DNA of 23,260 bases from Hymenochaete sp. R1 (taxonomy: Eukaryota > Basidiomycota > Agaricomycetes > Hymenochaetales > Hymenochaetaceae). The stretch spans positions 1-23,260 of the forward strand of contig JAFREE010000253.1 of NCBI GenBank assembly GCA_019400425.1. Reading direction: 5' to 3'. Below are positions 10,431 to 20,302 of the stretch, piece after piece. Position 1 is the first letter of the stretch. Every line of letters starts with the position of its first letter. The position numbers and the translations under genes are program-made. Below the pieces are notes generated by a model. That model was not told where the DNA came from, searched no databases, and saw only the letters and a list, made by a program, of their open reading frames with translations.

Positions 10431-11120
10431 GGTAAAGGAGAAAGAGAATTATCGTTCGTATGCGACTCCGGGCTACATCACATATGGTCAATGACGCGAG
10501 CCTGTTTACTTCGTTTGTTGGATGTGACGTGGAAGTACGCACCGCAAATGAAAGATCCCCCCTCAGCCTCAGAGCTACCGTTATAGGAATTGTGCATATT
10601 CAGGCTGCCGATGACGAGCAGTGTCGGTCACTGTCTCGTAGGCATGCTTTATACGTTCCAGGTCTAACTGCAAACCTTCTGTCAGTACGCAAACTCCATG
10701 TTGATGGGCACCAGCTACAGTTCCAAGCAGGTAAGATCGTCCTTCGCAGAGAATCCGAATCCGATGTCGCGGTCTTTCCACGAGTTATCTGCAATCTCCA
10801 TCAATGCCAAACGTTGAACTGCCTTGCAGAAGAACATCATGGAATTGTCTTCACAGAACTGCCGGACACATCAACATTAATATTAAGGCTGTCACTGCCT
10901 GTCAGGTCCGCATTTAGCAAAGGCCGCGTCAAACCACTGTAAGTTAGTGCAAGCTCACCGGATACATGCATTCCGTGTGCTATATCTAAAATGCCTGCAG
11001 GGAAATCTGACTCTCGAAATACGGTATGTAGGGCGATTGTGAAAAGCAAATCCGGCTTCTTAATTTGCACCAAAGAGAAAGCATTGATCGGATATTGCAC
11101 AATTGTGTCGGGCCACTGCT
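10431..11120 (+). mobile_element. Decayed Ty1/copia retrotransposon fragment (protease and pre-integrase region)
   Basis: At 10464-10472 the copia aspartic-protease signature Asp-Ser-Gly appears. One base is missing just after it, so the rest of the signature (ATSHMVND) continues in another frame. That frame runs on through ALYVPGLTANLLSVRKL, a typical copia stretch, to TAA at 10940-10942. Beyond that stop the same frame goes on with DTCIPCAISKMPAG (from about 10961), which fits the CxxC half of the pre-integrase zinc-binding motif. Integrase core, reverse transcriptase, RNase H and LTRs are not seen. A frameshift plus a stop and truncation on both sides mean it is dead. It is a fungal genomic retroelement relic. 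Confidence 0.75.
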
Positions 11121-11837
11121 ACTAGTATTTGCTGATTTCCGATAGGTATGCAAGTCATTTAGATGTTAAGGGACGGTTGCGGGGATCGGTACCGGTGGCA
11201 ATGTCCGGACTGGCGAACATTTTGACGGCAAGAGTGAATATTATCGCACAAAGACTTTGTAACCTCTATCAACCATGCGTGTGATGATGGTAGACTTACA
11301 AAAGCCTTCGACAAATCGCATTGGCAAACAGTGGGGTTTAGAGAGAGAGCGGCCGAGAAAAGCGGTACACGGAGCGTATAGTACCTCGCAACGTTCACGT
11401 ATGCCGCGATTTGGCGGCGAGTCTTCTTTGATACACGGATTTGAACGAGTAGGTCATGAGACTTGACGCAATTGGGCTTCTAATCGGTGGAGTGCGGCCC
11501 TCCCTTCGGATGCACAAGAAGCTACTAGGCCGCGAATTTGCCGTGAACGAGTAGATACTTCGGAGTTACGAAGACATTTTTCACGGTTCGAATGCACAGC
11601 GACTGTCACATCCGAAACACAGAGCGATGGGGATGATAGCGGGATAACCTATTTTTGGAAAGGCATAGCACTTGGGCTATAGAATGTCAGACTGTACAGC
11701 AAACAGGTTCAACTTGAATATGAAGAATCGTATCGACGAGCATAAATGGACTGAATTAACAAAGCATAAAATAGCATATTAAACACACAAGATTTCCGTT
11801 TCTTAGTTTTGGACGTGTACCTATATCAAATGCTCTA
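11121..11837. other. Region without a supported gene
   Basis: Short frames on both strands (for example 11159-11398 minus and 11275-11466 plus) show no family wording and no intron support. Part may be further copia decay. The right end is the 3' flank of the minus-strand glucosyltransferase relic. Confidence 0.4.
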
Positions 11838-12326
11838 TCAATCTAGTTCTGTTGCTGTCCGACCCGCCCGATCTAAATAGGTATGAATAGCTCGGACAGC
11901 GTCCCGAACTCCATTCTCCTATGTGTATTAGAAAGAAGTGAGTTACTCTGGACTACTATATTTGTTCCCATTTCAGAAAGGCGTACCTCTCTGATATTCG
12001 CACCAACGGTCGCCGCCCTTTCCTTCATAAGTCTAGGGCATGGATTCAGTAGATAACTCAGGGTGATGGATAGAAGTACAAACGTGTTGGTCGCCGCTTT
12101 TCGTGATGCATTACTAGTAGAAAGTTCGTTAGAATGGTGACTCGAGAGATTCTCATTCCGGCACCGATTCTCTGGACTCTCGGTGCACAAAGGAATTGGT
12201 CACTGATTTATATAGAGCCACTGGCAGATGTCAGACAACAAAGCTCAACAACCGTATCTGCGAAGAAGCGCACCCAAACCAAGGTTTGATCAATGTCGGA
12301 ATACCCGCCCGTAGCCGTAGACTCCG

Positions 12327-12339
12327 CCCCCCCCCCCCC
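12327..12339. repeat. 13-C homopolymer inside the glucosyltransferase relic
   Basis: A run of 13 C (13 G on the coding strand) sits between the HHSGAETT and AGIPTLIKPWFG blocks of the glucosyltransferase relic, at the place of the normal Gly-Ala-Ser loop. Its length is not compatible with keeping frame between the two blocks. Confidence 0.9.
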
Positions 12340-13559
12340 GAGTTGTCTCCGCGCCACTATGATGGAGAGCCGCATCTATCATTGGGAAAAGCCAGCTGAA
12401 CATACATTATTTTTGTCAATGCGCGAATAATTAAAACGAATAAGTGAAAAGTTATCAAAATACTCACGCACGCGGGACTTTATCGAGCTGAGAAGTCAAG
12501 ACGAGAGGGGATTTCAATAAGGGTCAGTGAATTAAAGTGATATAATAGACTGACCAAATAGCATTCTGGGGGAAATTCGATTTCCGAGTCGCCTGCTTTA
12601 ATCATACGTGCCGACCAGCCTTTTGAAATGATTGCTCGTACGTCGCTTTTCAAGACGGCTTTGATAACATTCTTCGTCATAGCTGTCGGATTTGGAACAG
12701 TGATACTGCCGGAAGCCAATATACATAATGGCTTTCTGGTCAGCCTTCAAGTTAGCTTTCGCCATCCATTCCAAAAGGCTCTGAAGAGGTGACCAGCCCA
12801 AATCCGGGTTATTTAACAACCAGCCATAACTGAAACAAAAATATAAAGCGCAGGATTACGGCTATCAAAGCGACTTACTACCCAGAGATCGTGATTGCAT
12901 CACCCCAATCCAGCGGTTTCGGACGACCGAAGGCGAAAAATTGTAAATGAATGGGATTGTGTACTGAACAAGGTGATTCATCATGATGTCGGTGTTTCTC
13001 AGTCCTAATGTCTTTCGACGCCATCGATTAATTTGGCCAGATGTAGCTGACCCAAAGACATTATCAGAAAGAACGTAGTTGTGATTATGTAAGACTACGA
13101 GCGCACGGCAGTTTAAAGAAAACATACGTTGTACGTTGAGACATTAAAGTGGGCCAGATCTACTAGTACGGGCGGACTAAGGATAGACTGAAGGAAAGCG
13201 ATCGTTCTACGGCCAACATGAGTTTAGAAAAAGATATCTCAATACAAACTGCTCACTTTGTCCTTAGCATCGTAAAAGTCCTGAAGTAGGGGACATCCAC
13301 AAAAGGACGTGTAGGTTTGATCGCGCAGGACCAGGCTGTCGCTGGATTTGGCGCAATGAGGGCTTCTACAAAGTGCACCCCGGCCATTGCAGAAGGGTTC
13401 TCTAAAAGGCCACCGGCATCTTTGCAACGCGCCCAGGGGTCGATGAGGACTAGGTGAGTGTCAATTACAATCCAAACCCAGGCAAATTATTGCCTTACGA
13501 GAATCATGACAACTCCGAAAGCCACCCAGGCTTTCTTTAAAGAACTGTGGTGAAAACAT

Positions 13560-13619
13560 CTGAAAAACGCAACTTGAAGTAACGTTAACAGTCCCAAAAT
13601 CAATGTAAATAAAACTCAC
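13560..13619 (-). other. Conserved ancestral intron in the glucosyltransferase relic
   Basis: On the minus strand, GTGAGT follows codons for VEHK and a pyrimidine-rich ...TTTTTCAG precedes MFSPQFF. The two exon ends join in frame and restore the family wording, so the relic came from a genomic copy and not from a processed transcript. Confidence 0.7.
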
Positions 13620-14297
13620 TTTATGCTCGACACGCAATGTCATCAACGCTTCTGCGTCTCCTCCCGCAGTTCGATGCCTTGTGCCCCAACCTTCAATCCA
13701 GTCTCTGTACTCCGCATGTGTAACTATTGTCGCAATGTTTCCAACTCGCATCAGCTCCGGAGTCCTGCGCTTGGGCGGCGTGCGGCTGAGCAATGCCACT
13801 GCTTCCAATGGTTAACCAAACGACTTGATTGGGATGCTGTGGAGGGTCCATCGATGTGGGTAAGTTGATCACCTTGGGGAGAAATGGACGAGCATGAGAA
13901 AGCATTTGCGATGACGAATCAATAGCCGTGCTTGACACCGACGAGGACTCGGAGCTTCTCCTTGTAGTGCCAGTGTGCTTGCCTCACAAGCCTGAGCACT
14001 GTAGCTCGCAATGCTATCCCTCACGCGATTCAACACCTCGTCCCTTCTTTCCGCCGATACGAAATCGAAATATGTCGAAGGTTGTTTCCGCAGAACAAGT
14101 ACTAGTATGAGCCCAAACATACGTGGTACGTACCCTTTGTTCTGTCGTGCGCCCGCGACCTTGCAAATAGGAAAGCGGTATTTCGTGTCTGTGAATGAGC
14201 ATGTTTTCGTCCAATTTCCGATATGGTGTGTTGAAACGACGTAGAAGCCTGTCGAGGCAATGAGCCCGTTTTTAAAAAATGCATTAACACGAAACAT

Positions 14298-15774
14298 GAA
14301 TTCTTACACCATAGGTCACCGTGTCCCTCATCGCACAACGAAAACCCATTTCGAATCGTGTCCTCTTCGTCGTCATCTACCTTCTTCTATCCTCTATTGG
14401 GTTCCACGAAACAGAACGCGCCGAAATCTACAATGACCTTCGGAAATACCCTCCACTGGCAGATGTTCCGCTATTCCACCCGCATACTCTGCGTCCGTTA
14501 CCTGCCAGTGGCCTTCGCCCTCTCGATAAGTTCTTCAAACCTTTCCCGGACCTCAAATTTGCAATACTACACACTTCGAGTTTGAGTCCGGTCATCTCAA
14601 GAGCTCTGTTCTCAGAAGATGAATGCGAGTCAGAACTGGCGTCGGTATCGGTTCCACTGTGCTCCGATACTAAGCTGGTCTTTAACTGAAACGGACCGAT
14701 GATGGCTCAACGGACAACATGGCAGCAAGTTTTACGATTCGGTTCGTTCGAATCATGGTGAACGACGCTATCCAAGAAAGAGGTATAGTAACTGTGAAGA
14801 TAAAAGAACGTACATCTTTCAGCAGTCGACTCAGACACTGGCAGAGCAATGGATAGCCGCGTACATCTAGCCCCTTTCTTTTCTTCTTCCATCTGATCTG
14901 ACAAGTTCGTTGCACGTCCATGCCTGTACATGTAAACAGCTCCTCGAATGCCCCAGTTCCTCGCCATCTGCTCTGTATCCAACTCTGCTGGCCGGACATC
15001 GGGTGCAGCAGACACTCGCACATCCCATGTTTTCGTGCATCGATTATTCGAGTCCCCGGCAAAAACCTTTTCTACTGCCGACACTGTACAAATACTCGGG
15101 GTTTAGTGTGTTATAAAATTGTGATGACACAAACTTAGAACGTACGTAGCAAAGATGCTGTTGGCTTCACCCGATCCACTCCTTTTCTCGATGGGAAGAA
15201 CGTGTGCAAATCGACAACTTGAAGTCGACATGCACTGGCAGGAACGCGTCGAAGGCGTGACGATGGGTTGTGAGATGAATTATTCCTGATTCAATCAAAG
15301 ACAAATCAATTTCTTGCGGATAATAGAAATTTAGCGAGCGTGCCCACCAAGAATTGCACTTTCTTGTTGATATGAACCATCCACTTCCATTAGCAACTAT
15401 TCAGTATCCTCCGGGTCGTAGTGGGCTGTGAGCGGTCCAAACTCGAAGGAAAGGAACTTGACGATTTCGGCAGGTGTTACTTGCGAAATACTCGAACTGT
15501 GAGGTGGAAAGAAGCCAACAACTGGCAGCGAGTCTGCTTTCATTCTCGTACTCTTCTTCAGAACACTGTCCTTTCTCGTTGCTGTCCGAGGCTTCTCATG
15601 GAAAGAAAGGGCGTGACTTAGTGCATTCCCGTAGAGTGTATCTTTGCATACCGTTGTGTTGTAGTCAGCTCCCGCGTTCTTGGTTTCCGTCCAAGTAGGT
15701 CCCAAAGCACAACACGTCCATGGACGTCGAGTGTAAGAGGTGTTTCGCGCGCCGCAATCTCTTTTGCAGATCAT
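14298..15774 (-). other. Unassigned minus-strand coding traces upstream of the glucosyltransferase relic
   Basis: Open minus-strand stretches include 15774-15397 (126 codons; SLPVVGFFPPHSSSISQ, then AEIVKFLSFEFGPLTA), about 15210-15130 (LPIEKRSGSGEANSIFAT), 15084-14850 (NWGIRGAVYMYRHGRATN, EEEKKGARCTRLSIAL) and about 14690-14460 (SEHSGTDTDASSDSHSSSEN, then LKLEVCSIANLRSGKGLKNL). They are hydrophilic, on the same strand and upstream of the GRAM-like block, so they may be the decayed N-terminal part of the same gene. I could not join them without stops and recognise no domain, so the link is inference from position. The plus-strand frame 14321-14689 lies opposite and is probably a shadow. Confidence 0.3.
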
Positions 15775-16370
15775 ATTTTGCTTCCGCAGCTTATCTCATT
15801 TCGGCGATTCGCCTTCGATGCGCCTCGCTATTCAATATCATATGGCAATCTTTGAATTATATTCCTTTTACTCTACGACACACTGATTCTATTTAATTTA
15901 CGCCTACTTATCAGGTGTCTCGGCTCTTTTATTTACTCTTTCCACTCGATCTCGCACTCTTTCAACCCCTTTCTTTTGCACGACCACCTTCTTCTGTTCG
16001 GTCCTTCGTAACTCTACGTGTTTGATCTAAGATCCGAGCATATTAAGTAATCTACTTAACTTCAACGGATCCTTTTTTGCATCGGGATATAGCGTACCAG
16101 TCACGCGGGACCGATGAATCTGATGTCATTATGGCATCTAATCTCTTAATCTGAGCTTTCGGCCCGGGTTTAAGCAGTCGGGGTCAGTATTTAACTTAGC
16201 CCCTCAGATCGGTTACAACGCTGTATACTGCGTACTAGTCTTGGACTACATGCGTCGCAGGCACATTGATTAGAGTAGGGGGAAAAACCTATAGAAACGT
16301 CTGTAAGTATTACAAACGCCTCGGGCAGCATATAACCGTACCTTCAAGACGCCAAGCGTCTCATTCGTTA
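15775..16370. other. Non-coding region
   Basis: AT- and pyrimidine-rich (notably 15840-16010). I see no coding frame of interest on either strand. It is the 3' flank of the ubiquitin-like gene on the minus strand. Confidence 0.45.
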
Positions 16371-16805
16371 CTACATGTAGCGCACGCTATGAAGCGTCGA
16401 TTCCTTCTGGATGTTATTCCATACGCTCGCGAGCCCGTACCGTGCTATGACAAGAAGCCGTAGGACGATATGGAGGGTGGACTCTTTCGCTTCCTTGCGC
16501 GCTTCTTTCTCAGAAAGTTGCTTCCCGCCGAGAATTACATGTTTGTGAACGGACCCGACGCGTTCTTCGACTTGCATTCCGCCACGGAGACGAAGAACAA
16601 GATGGAGGATGGACTGCCTCTGAATGTTATAGTCCGCGAGAGCGCGGTCGGATTCGAGTTGCTCCCTAGCGAATATGAGGCGTTGTTGGTCGGGCGGCAG
16701 ACCCTCTTTGTCCTGGATCTTCGCCTTGACGTTATCAATCGTGTCACTGGGCTCGACTTCGAGCGAGATGGTCTTTCCTGTCAGGGTCTTGACGAAAATG
16801 AGCAT
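16371..16805 (-). CDS. Diverged ubiquitin fused to two collapsed ubiquitin repeats
   Basis: An uninterrupted 144-codon frame. Residues 1-76 are ubiquitin: [12 protein letters not shown] at the start, [19 protein letters not shown] in the middle, [10 protein letters not shown] at the end. Differences from standard fungal ubiquitin include Q2L, T14S, I36L, G47R, K48E, D52S, G53D, T55A, K63R, E64Q and T66I. Leu8, Ile44 and Val70 (the binding patch), Lys6/11/27/29/33 and the Gly75-Gly76 tail are kept. Met77 starts a shrunken second unit (GGKQL...[11 protein letters not shown]) and a third scrap ([11 protein letters not shown]) before TAG. Polyubiquitin genes encode head-to-tail units that are cleaved after Gly76; here later units have lost most of their length without losing frame. 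It could be an aging polyubiquitin pseudogene or a ubiquitin variant still expressed. The upstream minus-strand DNA has no further ubiquitin unit (an in-frame stop lies just before the ATG). Confidence 0.75.
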   Translation of the reverse strand: MLIFVKTLTGKTISLEVEPSDTIDNVKAKIQDKEGLPPDQQRLIFAREQLESDRALADYNIQRQSILHLVLRLRGGMQVEERVGSVHKHVILGGKQLSEKEARKEAKESTLHIVLRLLVIARYGLASVWNNIQKESTLHSVRYM

Positions 16806-17506
16806 GTTGTTTCAATGCAATGACCTGAAACTCACCTCTGGTCTTCGTCTATGCAGTGACTCGCCCTCTGATCTGACGCCATACTTGGACGTCAAAGACC
16901 CGCTAATCGACGCGTCGGTGCGCGTGTCTATTATGCCCATAATAAACGCGCGCGCCGACCCACACCCACTGTGAGTATTTCCTTCCGTAAAATCTACCAA
17001 AATCCGATTCGTCGCTATATTACGACTTGTTTTTTTTTTTGCTGTGTGTAGCTCGTCCATGTCTTCAACTTCGTCATGAGACTCTCCAATCCTTTACATT
17101 CGTCTCCAAACTTTAGAGCTCGTCTAGCACGTTCGTTCTGCAGTCGTGCATCGAAACAACGGTCGGTGAGTGGGGTTGCCTGTTTCGAAAATTCGATGTT
17201 CCAACACAATTTCTGCGCCTCGATTGTCCGGCGGGGGAAACGGGCTTAATTGCACTAGACAAACGCCATGATGACCGCGTCCATCAGCGCGTCATGTTGA
17301 CATTAAAAAACGGAATAAGTGCTCGAATTTCGAATGTCTTTAGAAAAGACACTTACTTACATTCCCAGACGGTCCTTGAATCTTGCTTTGTGTCGTGCAT
17401 TCGGCAGCAGTGAGCCGTCAATGATATACATACGTCATATTCTGCGGTAAGGAAAAAAAAGGGCCGTGTGCTCGGACAGCAAACACTGCCTATCCTCCTT
17501 CAACCG
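16806..17506. other. Upstream region of the ubiquitin-like gene
   Basis: On the minus strand this should carry the ubiquitin-like gene's promoter and leader. A minus-strand open stretch 17209-17040 (ATPLTDRCFDARLQNERARR and onward) has a coding-like composition but no recognised family and ends in a T/A homopolymer (about 17030-17040). A GC-rich, CG-dense stretch (16905-16965) precedes the gene. Confidence 0.35.
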
Positions 17507-18052
17507 TTAAGGGGGAATCCTCATTCCGTAATAACCAAGTGGAGTCCGAGAGCGATAAACACTGTCCGTAAGCGTTTTTTTTCTATTTGCGATTCGAGAA
17601 CTTGACACTGTGCTCGATGCACGAGAGCCTTCCGATGCCTTTTGTGGGAAATTGTTTCGGCGAGCTGCTGAGTGGGACTGACTCTGACAACGAGACCTCG
17701 CACCGGGTAAGACAAAGATATGTAACTTACTGGTGGCGGGTACCCTCTCAAAGCTGGCATGACTCTTTCGTGCTCGGTCCACGGCAATATACGAGGTAGC
17801 ACGTCTCATTCCGACTGCAGTGACGACGCTCGGGTTGACTGGTTCGTACCTTGGTCTACTCTCGAAGACTGTGCTAACGTGGTTTTGTACACTCTCCTTC
17901 GACCGTTGACATAGTTTTTGTAGCTTTTCGAAAGCCCAGTACTGGTTAGGAGCTGGACCGACATCCTTGGATCTGGGCGAGCTGGGAATCTGGGCATGGA
18001 AACGATGCGTTGTCGTTTCAGCACCCCGACCACGCATATTGTCTTTCCTCAA
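17507..18052 (-). CDS. Unassigned ORF, basic, 181 codons
   Basis: Open minus-strand frame, 181 aa, rich in Ser/Arg. The first 110 residues (for example NQYWAFEKLQKLCQRSKESV and PSVVTAVGMRRATSYIAVD) have a natural composition. The second part may not be coding: a different frame in 17802-17521 (AETISHKRHRKALVHRAQCQ, EKKRLRTVFIALGL) also looks plausible, and gtacccgcc...tgcgag-like signals near 17740 could mark an intron. It overlaps the end of the acidic ORF at 18018-18614 in another frame, so the two may be exons of one decayed gene. No family recognised. Confidence 0.25.
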   Translation of the reverse strand: MRKDNMRGRGAETTTHRFHAQIPSSPRSKDVGPAPNQYWAFEKLQKLCQRSKESVQNHVSTVFESRPRYEPVNPSVVTAVGMRRATSYIAVDRARKSHASFERVPATSKLHIFVLPGARSRCQSQSHSAARRNNFPQKASEGSRASSTVSSSRIANRKKTLTDSVYRSRTPLGYYGMRIPP

Positions 18053-18614
18053 GCGATTCGGTTTCCGGTACCCCCCTCCCCTTCCAAGGGCTGAAACCGA
18101 ACTTGGTCAGAGTGTCGTACTCGAGTGTAGGACGTACAACAAACCATCTCGCCGTATTCGTCTTGGGATCGAAGACCCAATAGTATGCGATATCCAACCT
18201 CCAACACTTCCACCAATTCGAAGCAGACAATGTCTGCAGCAGGTTGAATATGATATGTGACGCATTGGTTCCCAACTGGAACCTCTTCGTATGTAATGTC
18301 GTTGTTTGTGAGAACCCCGGCGCGGAGCGATAGAGACCGGGAAGAAACGCGCGAGGCGTCATGTGACATGGTTCTTCACCAACTGACCATTGATCTACGT
18401 CTATGTCTACTTCAAAAAATCGAGCTACACGCAGAGCGTCCGTTTCTGGAGAGGCCATTACGGTTGCTGACTCGAATTTCGTAAGAATCCCATCTGCTAA
18501 ACGGTCGGCAAGGACTAACACATCGCGGGGACCTGGAAGCCTCACAAAACTTCCCTCCTCCTCCTCCTCCTCCTCCTCCTCCTCCTCATCATCATCCTCA
18601 TCATCATCTTTCAC
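18018..18614 (-). CDS. Unassigned ORF with acidic Asp/Glu N-terminal run, 198 codons
   Basis: Open minus-strand frame starting with Met-Lys and a run of about 20 Asp/Glu coded by the TCC/TCA microsatellite at 18553-18609. After it comes a soluble stretch (PRDVLVLADRLADGILTKF, VARFFEVDIDVDQWSVGEE). From about 18310 downward two minus frames compete: this one (YYWVFDPKTNTARWFVVRP) and another (VPVGNQCVTYHIQPAADIV, then FELVEVLEVGYRILLGL). The start is uncertain because the ATG sits in the microsatellite itself. No family recognised. It may be part of a larger decayed gene with the frame at 17507-18052. Confidence 0.3.
   Translation of the reverse strand: MKDDDEDDDEEEEEEEEEEEGSFVRLPGPRDVLVLADRLADGILTKFESATVMASPETDALRVARFFEVDIDVDQWSVGEEPCHMTPRAFLPGLYRSAPGFSQTTTLHTKRFQLGTNASHIIFNLLQTLSASNWWKCWRLDIAYYWVFDPKTNTARWFVVRPTLEYDTLTKFGFSPWKGRGVPETESLEERQYAWSGC
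18553..18609. repeat. TCC/TCA trinucleotide microsatellite
   Basis: About eleven consecutive CTC/TCC units followed by TCA-rich units. On the minus strand it reads GAG/GAT codons and encodes the Asp/Glu run of the ORF ending at 18018. Confidence 0.95.
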
Positions 18615-18713
18615 GTGTCTCGGCTACGAAAGGAGAACAAAATAAATGAAGCGAAATTTTCGCTTTCGACCTTTTCCTTCGTCGTTCAACGATACTCTTC
18701 TGCACGCTTCCAC

Positions 18714-20302
18714 ATGCCTAATCCTTATGGGAAAAATCAACACGGATTGAAACGTGCGTCATTCGGTCTCAATTATGCGACGACGTTGTCTCATGACCTA
18801 CTCAAGCAAGGTCAGATAACCCACTGCTAATAGCAGCCCTTCGCGCATACCACGCCGATAAAATAGACAACAATGGCAAGATAAAGGACCTTCTGAAAGC
18901 CGACTTCGACATGGAGTTGAGGTACGCAGTACTTGCTGGCGGTCTTCCATACTGTATGTATAATAGAATATTGGGTGTCGCAGTGCCGTGACGGTAGGAC
19001 GTCGCAGAAGGGAAATAGGCCTCGTTGGATCTCGGAGGACTACGTCGAAATGGACAGTGGTCAAAGCTATGGAATTTGTGGACAGGGAACTGGAGAGAGA
19101 TCCGACTAACTGCCTGGGTGTTCGTTCAGTCTGTCGAGCTATTGCGTTCAACCAGATGGTGCACATACCGAGGTATGCGGAATCCAAAAAAAATTGCGTG
19201 CCTGCGTTAACTTACCAACCGCTCGAGCAGAACTATTGTCCGAAAATGCATGAAGGAGCTTCGTCCTGATGGGTTTCACACTAGACACCCGAAAGGGAGA
19301 CGTATCAGATGAAACCCACTGGTATTGCTGGGCCCGAATGAACGTTGGGCGGCCATGACAAGTTAAACGCCGTATTAGGTTTTCATCTATACGGAATTGT
19401 CGACGTTTCCACCGGCAAATTTTTGAAGCTGCGCGCCGTTCCCAACAACAGGTGTCAGAAAACGGTAGCATCGACTTACCTGGCTGTCGTCGAAAAGGTC
19501 GGAGGCACGTTACAATGTACTTGGACCACGCCAGACGTCAATTGAAGTCTTTTTTTTAGGTGTTCCTGTTCAAGTTTCGACGGATGGCGGAAGCGAGACG
19601 GAGCTTTTGCACGGTTCAGGTATCACGTTGAGGTGCGTACTTGTTTTGGATCGCCTTCACATCCTATTCCTGACTCAGACGCCAGACTCGCATTTGCCCC
19701 GGACTTCGATCCCGAAGGAAAGTTGCCTGCGCATGTATACCTTCGTTCGGTGCACAACATCGTGATCGAACGGACGTGGCGTCTTATCAGCTTCCGCTTT
19801 TCGCCCCGGGCGAGGGCATTCCACGACCGAGGCATTAACGTCGGTATTTGCAACAAAGATGTACCAGTGCAAAAGTAAGCAATTGTGATTAACGAATCTG
19901 AAGTGTAGACTTACAATTCAATAAGCTCACTGCGCTTGTGGGTCTGGTTCCATACAGTGCAAAGAGAACTCGATCTCTTTGCGCAGACGGAAAACGCAGC
20001 TGATATGAGAAAGCAGAAGGTGGGGATCGAGCTACATGTCTCGAAATTTTGCTTATTCCGTACCCCAGCGTTGGGGTGGCTGGAATTATATTCTACCTGC
20101 GAATCTCGATCTCGTACGGGAAATGAGGGCAGAGCTCGGTGAAGAAGACTTCATATTAGCCACTTCTCCGGGGTTCCATAATTTGGCGACCGAGGCATTC
20201 CACGAGATGGGCTTCGAGATGGACGCTCTCAGATTCATCAACGCTTGGGACGTTTTCCGTACCATGCTCCCCACCGTCGAACAATTCCCAGTGCACACGT
20301 GA
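18714..20302 (+). pseudogene. Integrase-core (DDE) transposase-like gene of mushroom type, inactivated
   Basis: Blocks in order: MPNPYGKNQHG (18714), ALRAYHADKIDNNGKIKDLL, GRRRREIGLVGSRRTT, RELERDPTNCLGVRSV, MKELRPDGFHTRHPKGRR, LVLLGPNERWAA, GHDKLNAVLGFHLYGIVD, VPNNR, VPVQVSTDGGSETELLHG, LPAHVYLRSVHNIVIERTW, MRKQKVG, SRNFAYSVPQRWGGWNY, LPANLDLVREMRAELGEE. This matches the integrase-core proteins common in Agaricomycetes. Introns still splice well: 18922-18983, 19173-19230, 19620-19678, 19875-19925. Defects are a frameshift near 18820, an in-frame TGA at about 19298-19300 (likely from CGA), a small deletion at about 19350 that breaks the first catalytic Asp motif (ADGHDK), a GC instead of GT donor near 19504, and a frameshift near 20030. 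The second Asp (STDGG) and the Glu (IER) remain. Terminal repeats were not found. Confidence 0.75.

Larger units (their letters stand above)
11838..14297 (-). pseudogene. Sterol 3-beta-glucosyltransferase (GRAM-GT28, Atg26-like) pseudogene
   Basis: Successive minus-strand blocks follow the order of UDP-glucose:sterol glucosyltransferases. A GRAM-like block (14200-13950; DTKYRFPICKVAGARQNKG, YFDFVSAERRDEVLNRV) leads. Then come a Ser-rich linker, VVWLTIGS, TIVTHAEYRDWIEGW, VEHK|MFSPQFFKESLGGF, ENPSAMAGVHFVEAL, SATSGQINRWRRKTL, IPFIYNFSPSVV, NNPDLGWSP, GSITVPNPTAMTKN, DVRAIISKGWSARM, WLFPMIDAALHHSGAETT, AGIPTLIKPWFG, LMKERAATVGANIRE and finally NGVRDAVRAIHTYLDRAG before TGA (11838-11840). Ancestral introns persist (for example 13560-13619). 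Frameshifts lie near 13955, 13760, 12921 (one C missing), 12710 (one C extra) and in the C tract 12327-12339. The catalytic/donor motif normally HHGGAGTT reads HHSGAETT. The intact enzyme would make steryl glucosides at membranes; this copy cannot. Confidence 0.8.

Noticed and set aside
11441..11456. B-box-like GTTCAAATCC on the minus strand
   Set aside because: No A box at the right distance and no cloverleaf.
11838..14297. A functional sterol glucosyltransferase with unusual introns
   Set aside because: Several breaks fall inside conserved blocks with no GT-AG signals, and the HHGGAGTT motif is altered.
14321..14689. 122-codon plus-strand ORF with hydrophobic N terminus
   Set aside because: The minus strand in the same place has a more natural Ser/Asp-rich frame linked to the glucosyltransferase strand; neither is certain.
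14696..14765. Possible tRNA (TGGCTCAACGG and GTTCGAATC boxes)
   Set aside because: The D arm does not pair and no acceptor stem forms, so the two boxes are probably coincidental.
16470..16823. 117-codon plus-strand ORF opposite the ubiquitin-like gene
   Set aside because: It is the antisense shadow of the ubiquitin frame; the minus strand has clear ubiquitin wording.
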